A stretch of DNA of 64,000 nt from contig OU612071.1 in assembly GCA_914767715.1 (NCBI GenBank), forward strand, positions 27,029,681 to 27,093,680, in the 5' to 3' direction. Positions 35,081 through 47,103 of the stretch are shown here, in pieces (position 1 is the first letter of the stretch; each line of letters opens with the position of its first letter). The translations under genes and the position numbers were made by a program. This stretch comes from Membranipora membranacea (lineage: Eukaryota > Bryozoa > Gymnolaemata > Cheilostomatida > Membraniporidae). The notes below the pieces were generated by a model that saw only the letters and a program-made list of their open reading frames with translations, made no database searches and had not been told where the DNA came from.

Positions 35081-36017
35081 TGTAATAATTTGTTTTCTGC
35101 AAGCTAAATTTAATTAGGTAAGCATCATCTAGCAGTAGTATTATTCCTAGATTTATAGCGATGTGGACATTTTGTAAGAAAAATCTGTTATTGTGCGTGG
35201 TTTCCTTCAAAAACAAATTAATGAGTTTAGATATACAAATTAAAATTGGTTAACAGCAAGTTGATAACATTATATCCAAAATGTTTTGTTTTTATTAGTG
35301 AAGATGATTCAAGTGTGTGCAATCAATTTCTGTTTATACAGCTTAGCCAAAAGCCTCTTGATGTCTTCCTCTGCACTGCCTTGGTGGCAACCCGCAATAT
35401 TGCGTTACAAAGGGATTTTTTATTCTGAATCAGACATGGGTGCGCCAGCTTGGGTCTTGTTGTGATTTCATCGGGGTGACTTTTGTCATGGGCAGATTTT
35501 GACAGCTTCAGTTTGTGTTGAGACAGCGGGCAATGTTGTTGCTAAACTTTATTACTCAATGCAAACCACTCGCAAAGACTAAGTTATACAGCGATATACT
35601 TAGAAACAAGTAAAGAATAAGTAAAGTCAAATTAAAGCTTGGTCAAGAGACTGTCAAGGTATGTTTTTTTCTGATTATTCTAATGTAATTTTTCCTCATT
35701 TTCCTATTATCAATTAATATCAAACGGAATTACACATGAGAGAGATTTACATGACTACTCAGTTGAATAATGATTCATATTAATTTTAGAATACTGTACT
35801 GGCAGTTAAATCTTTTAATTTTAAAGTTGTATATCTATTTTCTTTATGTACTTATGAATGGTAATTTTTTAACATTCACAGGTTTCACGGGATCATAGAC
35901 AAGAGAAATAAACGTGACAAATAACAGATATTATTTCTCTCCAATTCGCTTCCCCGTTGTGCCTAATATGCTCTTTACGACCAAGACACTAATCTAAAGT
36001 TCATTGGGAACTTTATA
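35081..36017 (+). repeat. BEL 3' LTR
   Basis: Same length as the 5' LTR (937 bp) and identical except T at 35816. The AATAAA at 35907-35912 would serve for transcript 3' end formation. Followed by ATCAT at 36018-36022. Confidence 0.95.
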
Positions 36018-36022
36018 ATCAT
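36018..36022. repeat. BEL target site duplication, right copy (ATCAT)
   Basis: Exact match to 27496-27500. Confidence 0.85.
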
Positions 36023-38527
36023 ATCATTGGACATTATATTGAAACATGGGTATAACTATTTGGTAAAGAAATTATTCACTTGTTCACATAAGACTGCATC
36101 ATGCCCTATGAACTATAAAACATATATTAATCATTTACACAGTAGTTACCATTTACACCATTTACACCATCATTTATTGTGATAACCTCAGAGTCCGCAT
36201 TTGATTTCCAACTCGTCAACAGGCTCAGAACCCCCGTACAGCGCCACATCTGAAGGAACATAAAAATAATTACCTCACACACCAAAAAACTATTAAAAAG
36301 AAATGCTTCTAACAATCATTCATGCTTTTTCAGGTGTAATCCTTACCCAACCATGCTTCTCATGGGTTGGACTAATTCCTAAGATGGTCGTACAGAGCCT
36401 TTAAAATTATACAGTCAGGTCGTTTTTTTGGCCGTTGTTTTATTCAACCCAACTCGATCAATTGTATTTTTTGAATACGGGCCTGAGACGATTGAGAAAC
36501 TGCAATGATAGGAATTATAAATGTATCCACAACCGGGAGTAGGCGGCGTGCTGCACTACAAAAATGAAATACTTTTACACTTGTGTTGTATGGTAATATT
36601 CAAACATGATATACATATGACATGTTCTGATATTTGATAGCAATCTGGAATAGCCTTATTATAGCCTGACCCATTGGCTGCAACACGGAGGTACTGTTAG
36701 GGAGGGAGAGATAAAAGCTTGACAGCTCTCAGGCCTTCTACTCTAGGGTGGGGATTACTATAACATTAGCCCTTTCCTTCTTTCACTAGCATCTCCCTGT
36801 CAAAGTCATGTACCCATGTTTCAAAGATTTCACAAGTCATCTAAGCCTTGGTCTTGTTTTTGTAGGTGCCTGGAAGGCTATCAACATCTTTGAAACATCC
36901 TGGCTTTGCAAACTTCCCAATGACTAGAGGTGTGAGCTAGTGTGAGTTCCAGTTATCTTTGCAGTCGTCAGTGCAAGTGTTATACGCTCCTCGCTTTGCT
37001 TACCACCACTGCATTCCTTACGTGTGAAATTGAGAGTTATGTCTGTCTGCATTAGAACATTACAGTATCGTCAGTATCATAAATGTCTTCAGTAAGTCAG
37101 GTTGCACATCCTCCCTCCATCTCTTGGCAACATCATCATTTTTGCAAGCAGCGTCACCGACCGCATTTTCTAGTCCCAAATATTTTCTTCACCTCTCAAT
37201 CCATGACTTGCAAATGGGATTAGGTTCTTGAGAACCAATGTTGAACGATTAACATATTATAGAGTGATTCAACAGTTTTTTAGGCAATCAGTGTCAGTGT
37301 GATGAGGAACATGGCGTCGCTAAGATATGGCTAATCCTTCCTATTTAAAGCAGTCCCCATATATTTTGTACTTCTTGCTTCAATCGGCTCAAAAGGTTGA
37401 ATCCTTGCAATTTATTTCTGAGCCATGAAATATTTTATATCAGAATCTCACTGTATCATATAATATCAACATAGATCTTCATTTCTTTGAGCCAACTAAA
37501 TTTATTGCTTTAATCATCACAGGAATAGGTTGCGACTCCAAACGTATTGTTTCTCTAACACTGTTAACATCATGCCTCCACAGTGTCACTACAGCTCAGC
37601 TGCATCAAGCATGCCTATTTGGTATGAGGTTCCCATGAGAATGTACCTGTTCTTTCTCCCATTGTCTATGTCAACCCAAATTTCACCCAGGATGAACTCT
37701 GGATTCTTAGGCACCTGCAAACATCCTTTAGCTACCTTGTGCTTCATATTAACGGCTGAACATTCATCATTAAAGGTCGCGTTAATCTTTGGTTATGATC
37801 CTATCGAGGCTTTTTTCTTGCAGAAAATTACGGGAAAGGTGATTTTCCTTGCAAACTTACAGTAAACTAGAGAGTTGTTGTGCGTGGAGGCCGAGCAGTT
37901 TGCCTCTGGCTTTGGATTCTTCACTTGAGCGGATTTGCTGCCTGCGGTAAAGGTTTAGTTGGCAGGCAGTCCTATCTACGTTGACATTTCTGTAAACTAC
38001 CATTTCCGGCGATGCAAAGAGGTTCTCTTAGGCCTGTGCCATGGCTTGAAATCAAACCGTTCACTAACTTTTGGGTACAGGGAAACTATTTTCTCCTTAC
38101 TTTATTGATGATGCTCCAAAAAACCCACCCACATGTCCTTGCAACGAACGATACATACGACAGAGCTAACAAAAACAAAAACTCTTCCCTGAATAAAAGT
38201 TACATTGTGTTTTGCACTTGGCATGTAATATCGATTCTGTTGTCAGGGGAACTTCCCGAGCTATGTAGTTATCTCCGCAGCATGGCAGGGGTTGTGTTGC
38301 TTCTCATTAAGAACCACTAGGTCAAGGTTACCTGTGTAACAGATAAGAGCTATCTTGGAACATGAATTTTCAAAGTTAAGGACCGAATTTAACTTAACCT
38401 AATTTCAGTTGGAGTTTCAAACTGTCAACCACAAGTTCAGCTGCTTTGTCCTCGCGCGATAAAAGGGGGAGAAAAGGTAAAGTCGTCAGGACCAAATTAT
38501 GGGTATATGGCAGGAGCTTATCCCTGA
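36023..38527. other. No gene seen
   Basis: AT-rich sequence with short frames. Plus frames at 37530-37865 and 38012-38320 (111 and 102 codons) carry no recognisable motif and lack coding-like composition. Confidence 0.4.
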
Positions 38528-38670
38528 TTAAATGACGCTAAGTGGCTCAGGAGTCCGGACTCCCCCTGGTAGGATGTCAGTCTGATGCAGAGTGCCTTCC
38601 CAGCCCATGGGCTAGTACTGATTTACAGCTGAGTCAACTGAAGCAGAACTTTGCTCAAGGGTTGCTGTGC
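38528..38670 (-). mobile_element. Possible SINE-type fragment
   Basis: The stretch has a balanced base composition unlike its neighbours. It contains TTTACAGCTGAGTCAACTGA and CTTTGCTCAAGG, strings I associate with a widespread SINE core family in aquatic animals. The tRNA-like head and the tail are not visible. This is recognition by resemblance only. Confidence 0.3.
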
Positions 38671-38886
38671 ACGGAAGAACAGACATTTTTCGAATTCGAA
38701 ATCTACCTTTTACATAAGTTTTCATGTCAATTTGCAACCTGAATGATGAAATGTTCATGACTTGTGCTGTGACAACACAACGTTATTTTCCTGATATATT
38801 ATCTACTTTACAGGTTACTTCATTCAGTACATTCTCAAGATCACCTCGATTATCTGCCTTGCAAGTGAAATAACCAAATGCAAATT

Positions 38887-40161
38887 TCATTCAATCAGCA
38901 TAACTCCCAATAAATGTAAAATCACCAACAGCGCTGAATTATTCACATTTCTACACACTTTAATCAACTCCTCACACTTCTGTTTGTCCATTCTAAGTAG
39001 ATAGTATATCTGTTCAAACCGACACACACACCTCCTCAACTTGTCAAGAAGATGGATGGCCCTGGACAGCCGCATTGTCTTCACCATTTCCTCCAGCTTA
39101 ATCATCATTTCAAGATAGACTTGTGTATCGGTCACTATTAATAAAGCAAATTGCTTGTTTAATAAGCTGGTTCTGAAATACCAGGTTTTGTCCATGTAGT
39201 TTTTGTCCCTTGGAGTTATTTTTGAGATGCTAGTATTTATGATAAACACAGTGACTCTGAATTGCAATTTACAATTTATATCAATTATAGAACTTGACTA
39301 TGATGCCACCAGAATATCTATCACTTGTGTTAAAAGAATTAGCATGAAAACCTAGCACATATTATTTGTTGCCAGGGCTAAAAATGGTTTTCACAACTAA
39401 TGAAGTAATAAAACAGTGAGAAAATATGTATCTAAACTGAAATTTACATCTTGCATACTTCCACGCCTCCGGGTCTCTTGCATCCCTACAATAAAAAAGC
39501 ATAACATCAAATAGCATGTACATGATTGTAATGCTATAGTCTCTGTAACATGTCGAGTCACAAATCTCAAGTTATAAACATGTTGTATTCTTCTCTAGCT
39601 CATATAAAGAACTGTACACATTCGATATACGCCAAAGGATTAGTCTTTTATAGAACTATCCTTTCGCAATGGATTGATCTCATTATTGATAGTTTTTGTT
39701 TTTGTTAACCTTAGGCTGCCAAACACGTAGATACACATCACTGTTTTTCAATATTTTAAGACCAAGCGTACCCATGTTGAAGCGAATGCGACTACCATAC
39801 ATTAATTGTACCCATCCTACAATGCATTTCTATGAAATAATAGAGTTGCCCTCCCAACATTAGAGAGAAGATAACCTTGTAGCTAACAGGTCAAAAGGTC
39901 AGCAGAAGAGACCACAGTGTCATGGATATTTAACACTCAAACTTACTCAGATTTTGTTTTTTCGGCTTTTCTTTGTCTTTTCTCTTTCCTGTCTTCTTCG
40001 GTCGACTCACTGTCACTACTTTCAGATGATGATACCTTCCTTTTCCTAAAATCATAAGGCCAAAAACTATTTATTCTTGAATCTGCGCTTGCCCCTCTCT
40101 GTGATTTACCCCTCGCATCACCTGCCAAAAGGGGGTAAGATGAAGAAAATAAACACAGCAT
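38887..40161 (-). CDS. Possible multi-exon gene: charged low-complexity exon plus helical exon
   Basis: On the minus strand an exon about 40046-39956 sits between a TTTTAG acceptor and a GTAAGT donor. It reads KRKVSSSESSDSESTEEDRK and then KEKRQRKAEKTKSE. A small exon about 39495-39450 follows a TTGTAG acceptor and includes MQETRRRGSMQD. A third follows AATAG near 39143 and reads YLEMMIKLEEMVKTMRLSRA, then HLLDKLRRCVCRFEQIYYLL and MDKQKCEELIKVC, ending after about 80 residues at 38887. Ser/Glu/Lys-rich plus helical bundles suggests a nuclear protein. Its order recalls HDGF-related proteins, but the helical exon does not match their integrase-binding domain well. Exon phases were not fully verified. 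This is the best candidate for a host gene in the window. Confidence 0.35.
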
Positions 40162-40530
40162 TCCCTCACCATCACCATATTACTGCTTTTCTGGTAATTA
40201 TAACATATATCAAAGCAACTACAAAAAACAGCGTGCACCAGATAAAATCACATCCAAAAATACATTTTCTTGTTTTCAAATAAAATTAGAAGGTGCCCGC
40301 CCTCATCATCTGATCTTCACTTGCCCTAACGCATGATTCAAGAATTCATTGAGTTTGGCGTAATAGCAAAAAATCTTGTTTTATCATGAAAGCGTTATAA
40401 AACATTTGCATTACCCTCCGGGGTTGGTTGATCATGAAATTTGTATAATTTTTTTTTTCAGTTTGTGTTTCAATCCGCTCTGGATTAAAGTCGTTCCAAA
40501 ATGTGAATGCCCTTTAAGACTGACTTATAC
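40162..40530. other. No feature seen
   Basis: Spacer with no recognised element upstream of the hexamer array. Confidence 0.4.
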
Positions 40531-40656
40531 TTAGTCTTAGTCTTAGTCTTAGTCTTAGTCTTAGTCTTAGTCTTAGTCTTAGTCTTAGTCTTAGTCTTAG
40601 TCTTAGTCTTAGTCTTAGTCTTAGTCTTAGTCTTAGTCTTAGTCTTAGTCTTAGTC
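40531..40656. repeat. TTAGTC hexanucleotide array, 21 perfect units
   Basis: 126 bp, exactly 21 uninterrupted copies of TTAGTC, flanked by unrelated sequence. The perfection indicates recent expansion or ongoing slippage. The unit resembles but is not the animal telomere unit TTAGGG. Confidence 0.98.
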
Positions 40657-41205
40657 AATCTCACTCTCTAATGACAATCTTCTTTTTCTTAAAATATTAC
40701 AGAGCGCACACATACTATTTATTTATTTACATTTCAAAAGGACTTTGAAGATGGTCATAACTCCTTCCAGAGCCATTAATTACTGGGTAGCTAAGGAGTT
40801 GTTGGAAACTAAAGAGGCCTGCCATACCATGACCCAAGTAAAAGGACATACACGGAAATGAAGGTAGCCCTTTTGAAGTCCTTCATTATCCCTTAAAAAC
40901 CCCTGATGATAAGCCCACGTGAAGTGAAATGCTAGTGGAAGCGGAAGAGTGCCAAGCCATCAAGATCGAGCAATGTCCAAATAGTGCTGAGTTGACGGCA
41001 AATGGATCTCGGTGGAACTGAATTCCCATATTTAACCATTAATATGCATCGACGTTGTTTCCATTCTGCATGGTCGCTTAATCTGCTTAATCTGCTTAAT
41101 CTGTGTACGCTCCTTCGCCTTTTTTGCTCTTAGATGGGGCTGTGTGCAAGAAAATACAGTAATTGTTCACATCACATGGTTGGAGTGTAAGGAATTTTCA
41201 TTGAT
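40657..41205. other. No feature seen
   Basis: No coding or structural element recognised. A triple TTAATCTGC repeat is present near 41078-41100. Confidence 0.4.
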
Positions 41206-41312
41206 CAGTTACAATCAATCACACACAACTCCCGAAGACAAAAATTCCCTGTTTCATTTAATGAAACAGGGAATTTTTGTCTTTGGGAGTTGTGTGTGAT
41301 TGATTGTAACTG
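41206..41312. repeat. 107-bp near-perfect palindrome (fold-back element)
   Basis: Arms 41206-41258 and 41260-41312 are 53 bp each with one mismatch (CCCGAAG against CTTTGGG) and a single unpaired T at 41259. Outer ends are CAGTTACAATCAATC and GATTGATTGTAACTG. It may be a tiny fold-back MITE; flanking bases show no clear target duplication. A transcript would form a very stable hairpin. Confidence 0.95.
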
Positions 41313-43310
41313 TTAGTTGGGATTAAGGTTGTGTGCCTTCCCAGTTTGAAATATAAATAAGTCAGCTGCAGTGGGTCCATCATTGTCATTTATTGTGGCT
41401 TGGATTGAAAAAAATAGTTGACAGACAGATAGTAAAGAATGGAAGACCATACCCTGTTCAGTTGTTAGTTTCCATTTATGTAGATATTTGTGCATAGCAA
41501 AAAGTGTTTTAGCCGGGCTAGCCTTTGGGCGAACCGGCGGAACAAGGCGAGAGGCGTTCGTGGCCTCACATGTGCTAAAGGTGACACAATGGGCTAACAT
41601 GGGAGGCTGAAGTGTCAGCGTTCGCCCTGGCCCTGATAACTGTAAGATAAAAATATAAAGTCTTTATTATACGAAAGAGTGCTGCCACTGCTTTCATTGA
41701 GTCTCCAACCTGGATGAGAGCATGGACCAAACTTGCCGTAAACTCTGTTGCCAGTCGCAATCTTGATCCTTTTTTTTTTGAAAATTATGGTTTGCAGTGC
41801 CTGAAGTACCTTGATCCGAAACCTGGATTTTTAATACAGTGTCAGATAAATCTCAGTAAATTTGTTCTTGAGGGTTAAACAAGAAACTGTTTGAGGTGTC
41901 TGTAGGCCATTTTGCTATGGGACTTGATAGATAGTGCTAGTAAATTGTCGCACATTTTATAACAAATTCCTTTTTTTTCAACTTACACTATATATATAGC
42001 TATTAAAAGTTTTATCTCTCACAATACCTTTTGCTTCTTCTGATTCTTACTTTTCTTAGACACTTTTATCTCCAGTTGCCAAATTCAGCATCCCATGTTG
42101 TTCTTTTTTGCAGCTTCTTCTTGGGGGTAGTTTGTGCCTCAGTGACGTCTCACCTTCGAATTGATCTTTTGATGATGACAAATTCTTTTATTGATTATTT
42201 ACACGAAATGAAACAGGCCTCTATTTGAAGGCAAGATGAAAGGCTGGTGATAAAATATTACAGTGATATTTTGGGGGAAAAATTGTTGGCATATATGAGT
42301 TGGAGCATAACAGATTTTCTTGTACAATATTGTCATTTGATTGAGATAAGCAAAGAAATATGAATGAAGAGAAATATTATTTTTTGGAGTTTTTATAGCT
42401 CGTTTTAGGGAGATTGTGTGACATATGTTCACATGTTCCTGAAGGTAGTGGCAGGCCTCTTTTTGTACTAAATGAAGTGGTCAGCACTTATGTAAAAAGA
42501 AATCCGAGTGCTCTTACTAGGTACGCAACACTGTAGATTGAAAAATAATACCGATTATTAGTTTATGTTGGAAAACTAATTTAATGTGTGCGATGCACAT
42601 TTAATATTTCAAAGTATTAACTTTTCAACAAAACCCCCCCAGCAATCATTTATTTTCTAACCTGTTTTGGAGCATCGGTGATATACTGAGACTGCTCATA
42701 CAAGAAACGTCCATGGAATAATGTACTTCCCTTCGCTCCAAGGATTTCTATTGTCAACACTGCAATTTAATAGTTGACAGACTGGTACAAGCTTATAACT
42801 AGTGTTCTTAATCAACTGTTAAAAGTGCTGTATCAACAGGGTGTTGGCATATCAGTTTGATCTGCAACATATTCTAATGATTTACTGGCCTGAGTTTTAT
42901 AATTGTATGAGATATTATGCAACGTGACACGGAGGTACTGTTTCTTGTCAAATCGATAGCACTGATCGCTTGTAAAGTCAAAAATCTTACGGAAACTTAC
43001 CATTGCTGAAACTTTGAGCTAGTCCGCTCCCCTTCATCATTTATATCAAGTCGATGAAGGATGTATTAGGATCCTGATTATAGTTATTAGTTTCCTGGCT
43101 TATAGCAGCAGCTTCTGCCTGTTCACCGCTAAACAATGCATAAAGTTTATATACCATTATTTCTACCTATCATTCTTTTCTGAGCAGTTTCACGGTCAGT
43201 ATGATAGTAATGCGAGCAACACTTGGCTAATTATTAACTATTCCAAAAATGGCTACATGTCTTTAGGTGCTACTTGAACTGACAGATACTGACTCACAAC
43301 TAGGAATCTC
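41313..43310. other. No confident gene
   Basis: Minus frames at 41600-41313 and 41760-41575 could be spliced fragments (a TTACAG acceptor lies at about 41640) but show no known domain. The rest is AT-rich with short frames only. Confidence 0.35.
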
Positions 43311-44733
43311 GTCTAACTTAATAGCTTAATCTGTGCTAATAGTAAAAGTGTCATGTAAATTAAAAATAATAACTACAATCGACCGGCATTGTAGCGTGAA
43401 TACCAAATCAAAATAGTTAAAGCTTAAGTTAGCAGAGTTTCTTCATTTTGAACTATGTTGGGCAAGATAGGGTCGATGCAGTGTCTGAACTATTCTCACC
43501 ATTTAGGGTTTATATGTCAAAACTCCATTGCTAGATCATTTAAGTTCTCTCCTCTATAAATAAATATGAAATATTATTTCACAACATGTCACATCACATA
43601 ATGAGGAAGAACTTAAGATATAAAATATATTATTTCTTGCACTGAAAGTGAAGCTCAATACCCTTCCTCCAAGAGAATTGTATAATGCTGCACTCAACCT
43701 AGAATTTTGGGAAACAATATCACTTGACATGACCAGGATTGTATTAATTAGTTTTACTGGGCTGTTAATAAGTCATGTATGTCTTATCCAAGCTCTACTC
43801 CTACAGGACATCACTAATTATGGTGCCTTAAAAATAACAACTTGTCCATCATTAGTTATCACTCATTGTGGAAGCTGTTTTGTCCCGCTGTATCTTGATG
43901 CTGCATGTTTATGTGTATATTTGGTGACAATTTTGCCCATATCCACACTATCCAGAAATATAAATGAATTATTTTTGCCTGTATGATATTCAAAGCCACT
44001 CCACCCACTTGAGAATGTTCAGTACAAGTTTCTTTTCTCCCGGAGAGCTTCTCCGTTTTCTCTACTATCTTCTCCTGACGGCCAGCATCCATCTTTAACT
44101 GGATGCTAGTGTTGAAGTCAGCTGCGCCTTTCTCCTGCAATCTCTGATATTCATCATAGCTTCCTTCTGACAGACTAGAAATAAGATTGATGAAGAGATG
44201 TTAAAAAATTACCATATCACAGATATAAATCTTTTAGGGGAAGAATCATTCAGTTATCAGTTTTTTTATAGAAAGTAATTGCCTTGTTCACCATCAGGTA
44301 AATACTTTGTTTTTCAAATTCAAAGTTTACTTTGACATGTTGGCTGAGAGGAGACAGATGAAACGGCTCAAATCAATCTGTATTTAATAAAACATTCGAT
44401 ACCACCACTGCTTATTAATAAAAATGTGAGCATTCTTGATCTGGTATAGTATTCAGCTAGAGGATGAAGTGCCCTGAAGCCACTATTAACCGCGTATTCA
44501 GAGTTTTATTAACCTCATACTCAACTCAATGTAATGCCACTGCTGCATTTTTCATGAATAATGTCATAAATTGGATATTTTTCACTCATGGTCTCCGGGA
44601 AGTGTTCTCCTATTGCTTTATGCCATTCACCATGACTTCATCAACAATTCTAGACAAATTTGACACTTGGCAAACTATCTCAATCACTGCAATGCACTAC
44701 AAGACATGTAGTCCTACATATTTTATATCCTGA
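43311..44733. repeat. Second location of the dispersed repeat family seen at 16.1-18.4 kb
   Basis: Carries the EHSQVGGVALNIIQAKI block (about 44025-43968, minus) and the CIDPILPNIVQNE-like block (about 43490-43440, minus), both with counterparts at 16.93-16.99 and 18.35-18.40 kb. A plus frame at 43648-43986 and another at 44464-44733 overlap it but look like chance antisense translation. Confidence 0.4.
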
Positions 44734-47103
44734 GTTGCCTCTTGCTATTCACTATACTACTGCTGCAACAAGGTCCGAGTAAACAATAAATCTTACTATC
44801 CAGGTCTTTATCTACACTACACCATAAAAAAGTTTAATAGAATCCAGTCCACTTCCACTGGGCACCACTCAATCAGACAAAGACAGTTATCTGATTCGTA
44901 CATTTAAGTTCCTAACTTTAAAACCTTCTTCAGTTAAACAGTCATTAAAGCCTGCAATAATTCTATATGCAACACTGACTGTTACCTACAACTCAGCTAG
45001 CAATATTGAGATATACACCATAACTCAATAACAACTCGCCTGAGATGACCTCTGTCAGCAGAAGAAAATGCAGTAACCTGTAACGCTGTGTTGGGGACTT
45101 GATGCTGATCCTGCGAGGTCTGCAAGAGTGCTTGCCATCACGCTGACCGTCTGTAGGTAGAATGTAGAATGTTGCGCAGGATCCTGAAGCACTTTACCTC
45201 AGTAAGTCTCAGTGGGTGTAAAAGTGCTGTTTGCTATTAGAGAATGGTATACATTGCAGAGATATTATAACCCAAGTAATAAGATTAACTGTTATGTAAT
45301 CATTCTTTATTGACTTGATGTAACTACACTGTCCGTTAGCAGCTTAACCATTCACAATCTGGATAATTATCACTTGTACGTTCAGTTGAAATAACAGTTT
45401 TATTTAAAGCCTGATTCGGCATTCAAGACTCTCGTGTCACCACCAGGCTCATTTTTCGCCCTGTAACGTTATTGGATTCCACTAGCTCGTTTGGATTATA
45501 GATCTCCACCAGTTGGTAACTGCCAACAATGTACATAGACCATTGAACTCAATCCTGGAACAGCAGCTCACTCATAGCCTTATAATCAGTAACCACTCAA
45601 TTTAGGAATACTTACTTGATTTTATGAACTCCTCAATCCTCTAATAATTTAAGTTTATAGATGTCTATGTGATTTGCTATGTGAAATGCTATGTGATTGG
45701 CTGTCCCTAGTAGAGGGTGCCATCTTTACTGTATGACCACGTGACAGTCACCTGACTAAAACCATTACAACAAGATGCATTCTTCCGGATATAATGCAGT
45801 CTCTAATAAAATATTCATTGATTTATGGATTTGTTTCATATTGTTTTATTGTTTTATATTATCAAGACAGGCATAAATAAAAGTTGCTATGTTCGAAATA
45901 ACAGCCAAATAAAAGAAAAAGACACTCGTTTATACAAACTGTTGCTCACAGAAAATCGATTTTTTTAATAATCAAACATTGCGCAAACTCCAAAAAGCTA
46001 CTAGGGACTGAGCTCGATGTCAAATGAAAATTGTGAGAATGTCTATTGGAAAATACAGCTCCCTGATTGGAGAATGGTGAGTTGAAAATGCTATTCTAAG
46101 AATAATACAATTCAATGACATAGACCCTTCATGGTGGGGCGACATCACGTCCTTAGCTTTCCCGGTCAACTCACTGTAATTTTGTCCTCAGAATATCAGG
46201 GAAGAATAGAACAAAAATAGGGTCAACAATGAATTTTAATGCAAGAAATATTTTTTGTTACTAGTTTGGGTCTGTTTCTCGCTAAGAGGATAAACATCTA
46301 ATATCTTCAAAAGATTTATTAAAAAACTTGCAAAATGATATTGAGTTATCTCCCCTGGTTCAGAATTCTCATACACTGATATATCCTACTCCAATTACTG
46401 CTACTGAGACATATTCTGGCATATGTACCGTTTATTTGATATCTTCATGCTTCAGACCTGCGATCGATTTAGCTCAATAATTTTTCAAATGGCAAAAATA
46501 AAGATATCAGCTGTTGCTCTAGGGCGTTTAAAACATCAATGTCGGGTCAGGTTCATATATTTGCAGGTTATATATTGATGCCTGAGCAGGGGTTTTTTGA
46601 TTGTTAATGCAACTGCTGCAAGTATGACATATATACACAGTTACATTGCCTGTCTTTTTCAATTTGTGAAAATAATACTCTACACATTGTATCACAACAG
46701 TTTGGTAGGTGTAATAAGAGTGCTTTATAACTTAATCTTTTTCTGCATACCATGACCACATATACACACAACAATGCTTTTTGGTGGTTGTTGGCTATAG
46801 AATCAGAATTCTCTAATAGCATTATCGATATCACTCCTTTCGGTTTTCTTGCTTTTTTTGCTAGCAATGACAACGGTAGAATTTTGAGCTTCAACTTACA
46901 TTGTTACCGAGCGACTTTTCACATCATCACAGTGTTTTTAGTTTGACTTATATCCTTCAGCAGAGAAGCTTTTGACAGCCTCCAAGTGCTTCTCTGTACT
47001 TTATATTGTTTAGTGTAGCGATTAATCAATGTCTGATCTCAATTTCATATCTTATTTTGGCCTTACTTGTTTTTTTTTCCTATATGTATCACCAACAAAC
47101 AAC
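44734..47103. other. No confident gene
   Basis: AT-rich intergenic-type DNA. A stretch at 45079-45769 begins TGTAAC and ends TTACA, like a solo LTR, but lacks a target duplication and is not called. No other element recognised. Confidence 0.35.

Larger units (their letters stand above)
27501..36017 (+). mobile_element. Full-length BEL/Pao LTR retrotransposon
   Basis: The element is 8,517 bp and contains, in order: 937-bp LTR, untranslated leader, one Gag-Pol frame, polypurine tract, 937-bp LTR, all flanked by ATCAT duplications. The two LTRs differ at a single position by eye (A at 28236, T at 35816), so insertion was recent relative to the decayed elements around it. Domain order (Gag, zinc fingers, protease, reverse transcriptase, RNase H, integrase) and the DUF1759/DUF1758/Pao-type modules place it in BEL/Pao. 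No envelope-like frame exists: only 198 bp separate the Pol stop from the 3' LTR. Its one visible structural oddity is a short D-to-E spacing in the integrase core. Confidence 0.97.

Noticed and set aside
36001-36026. Alternative 3' LTR end at a CA dinucleotide
   Set aside because: Ending at ..GTTCA would leave 14 shared bases outside the LTR and destroy the ATCAT match; ending at ..AATCA is not matched in the 5' LTR.
38887-39143. Integrase-binding domain of an HDGF/LEDGF-type protein
   Set aside because: Upstream exon composition is suggestive, but the helical exon lacks the expected order of conserved positions.
40531-40656. Interstitial telomere array
   Set aside because: Unit is TTAGTC, not TTAGGG, and no variant TTAGGG units are mixed in.
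45079-45769. Solo LTR (starts TGTAAC, ends TTACA)
   Set aside because: No target duplication and several equally good TGTAAC starts (for example 45462); no second copy in the window.
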